A stretch of 36,020 bases of DNA, taken from Acidobacteriota bacterium (GTDB lineage: Bacteria > Acidobacteriota > Terriglobia > Terriglobales > Acidobacteriaceae). Location: the NCBI GenBank assembly GCA_013289875.1, contig JABCZC010000044.1:1-36020 (forward strand), in the 5' to 3' direction. A program made the position numbers and the translations under genes. This document shows positions 35,414 through 36,020 of this stretch, piece after piece. How positions within the stretch are numbered: position 1 is the stretch's first letter; each line of letters starts with the position of its first letter. The notes beneath the pieces are model-generated. The model had not been told where the DNA came from and did not search any database. It saw only the letters and a list, made by a program, of their open reading frames with translations.

Positions 35414-36020
35414 TCACGGCTGAGGCAGAACGAGCACTTCGACTCCGGAAGCTGCGTCGCCTGAGTGGAATACCGTCTCAGTTGCCGCCTTGAAGTCTGA
35501 AGGGCTGGCGGTGGGGATATCCGTGAATGTCTGCGGGTTGCGATCGACCAGCGGAAACCACGAGCTTTGCACCTGCACCATGATGCGATGGCCTCTCCGG
35601 AAGGTGTGATCGAGGTCGGGCATTGTGAAATCTACGTCGACCGTTTTGCCTGGAGCGAAGGCCTCAGGCTTCTCCCAGCTATTGCGGAATTTTCCGCGCA
35701 TCGGTTCGCCGCGCAGTAACTGTTGATAGCCGCCCATGCGCAGCGCCGGCGCATCTATCACGCGCTTGCCGATTGCGCTGCTCGTATCCGGGTCGGGAAA
35801 GTCATTCGGATATACATCGATGAGCTTCACAACGAAGTCGGAGTCGGTTCCGGTGGTCGCCACTTTGAGCTGCGGCGAGATCGGTCCGGTAATCGTTACA
35901 TCTTCGGTCAGGGGGTCGGACTGATAGACGAGAACGTCGGGACGGGTCGAGGCGAAGCGCTGATCGTCAACCATGTAGCGTTGTGGCACTGTGTCGGTTA
36001 CATATCCAACGAAAGGCACG
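35414..36020 (-). CDS. CocE/NonD family hydrolase (S15 type), C-terminal part; N terminus outside window
   Basis: About 202 residues of the C-terminal beta-sandwich (X-Pro dipeptidyl-peptidase C-terminal domain) are present: DVLVYQSDPLTEDVTITGP, 'DSDFVVKLIDVYPNDFPD', LLRGEPMRGKFRNSWEKPE, then VDFTMPDLDHTFRRGHRIM and VQVQSSWFPLVDRNPQTF. The alpha/beta hydrolase domain with the Ser-Asp-His triad would lie beyond base 36020. Members cleave cocaine esters, glutaryl-7-ACA or X-Pro dipeptides; the substrate here is unknown. Its stop codon lies 13 bases from that of the MbfA-like gene (convergent). Confidence 0.92.
   Translation of the reverse strand, partial: VPFVGYVTDTVPQRYMVDDQRFASTRPDVLVYQSDPLTEDVTITGPISPQLKVATTGTDSDFVVKLIDVYPNDFPDPDTSSAIGKRVIDAPALRMGGYQQLLRGEPMRGKFRNSWEKPEAFAPGKTVDVDFTMPDLDHTFRRGHRIMVQVQSSWFPLVDRNPQTFTDIPTASPSDFKAATETVFHSGDAASGVEVLVLPQP

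Overview
The window looks like a chromosomal stretch from a free-living Gram-negative-type bacterium, most likely an acidobacterium of the Terriglobia (Acidobacteriales). This is an inference. It rests on the moderately high G+C, the many secreted small conserved proteins (DUF4252, DUF8021), a very large beta-propeller sensor kinase, a ferritin/VIT1 fusion, and a DUF5107-TPR/sugar-porter pair, all common in soil acidobacteria. No phage, plasmid or insertion-sequence gene is visible.

Layout. 1-658: end of a class I methyltransferase whose frame is broken near base 130. 663-2063 (-): Fe-S L-serine dehydratase, divergent from comM (2182-3741). 6447-3738 (-): four-gene YtrA-type unit (GntR regulator, ABC ATPase, ABC permease, conserved unknown) driven from a perfect inverted-repeat operator directly before the first codon. 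6448-7134: a long gap with a 70-base hairpin and two GTTGACC promoter-like elements. 7135-8748: a small omega-like protein and rho, followed by a good intrinsic terminator; the rho leader is C-rich and G-poor. 8879-15918: housekeeping and hypothetical genes (NmrA-like reductase, DUF8021 secreted protein, YciI-like protein, a PstS-like binding protein with an extra N-terminal domain, DUF5671 membrane protein, DUF4252 secreted protein, AlaX-type editing protein). 16080-17567: MocR-type regulator preceded by tandem GTGGTCTA-like repeats.

17869-20698 is the most distinctive locus. It encodes a large DUF4062-STAND NTPase-TPR protein, an NLR-like architecture, whose frame is shifted inside the TPR repeats at a CCCCGGGG run. 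The 48-codon repeats are nearly identical in places at the DNA level. Downstream are a terminator, five copies of a TGAAACGGTTAC motif that resembles LacI-family operators, a G-rich tract, and tRNA-Ala(CGC). Next comes a DUF5107-TPR protein translationally coupled (TGATG) to a sugar-porter MFS transporter (21548-26409), which reads as a carbohydrate-uptake module.

26751-35400 has a metal and stress flavour. It holds a Met-rich secreted protein, a YahK-type zinc alcohol dehydrogenase divergent from a DtxR/MntR-family regulator, and a compact run of four genes: a periplasmic beta-propeller histidine kinase, its NarL-type response regulator, a small secreted protein, and an MbfA-like ferritin-VIT1 iron exporter. 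The window closes in the C-terminal part of a CocE/NonD hydrolase (-).
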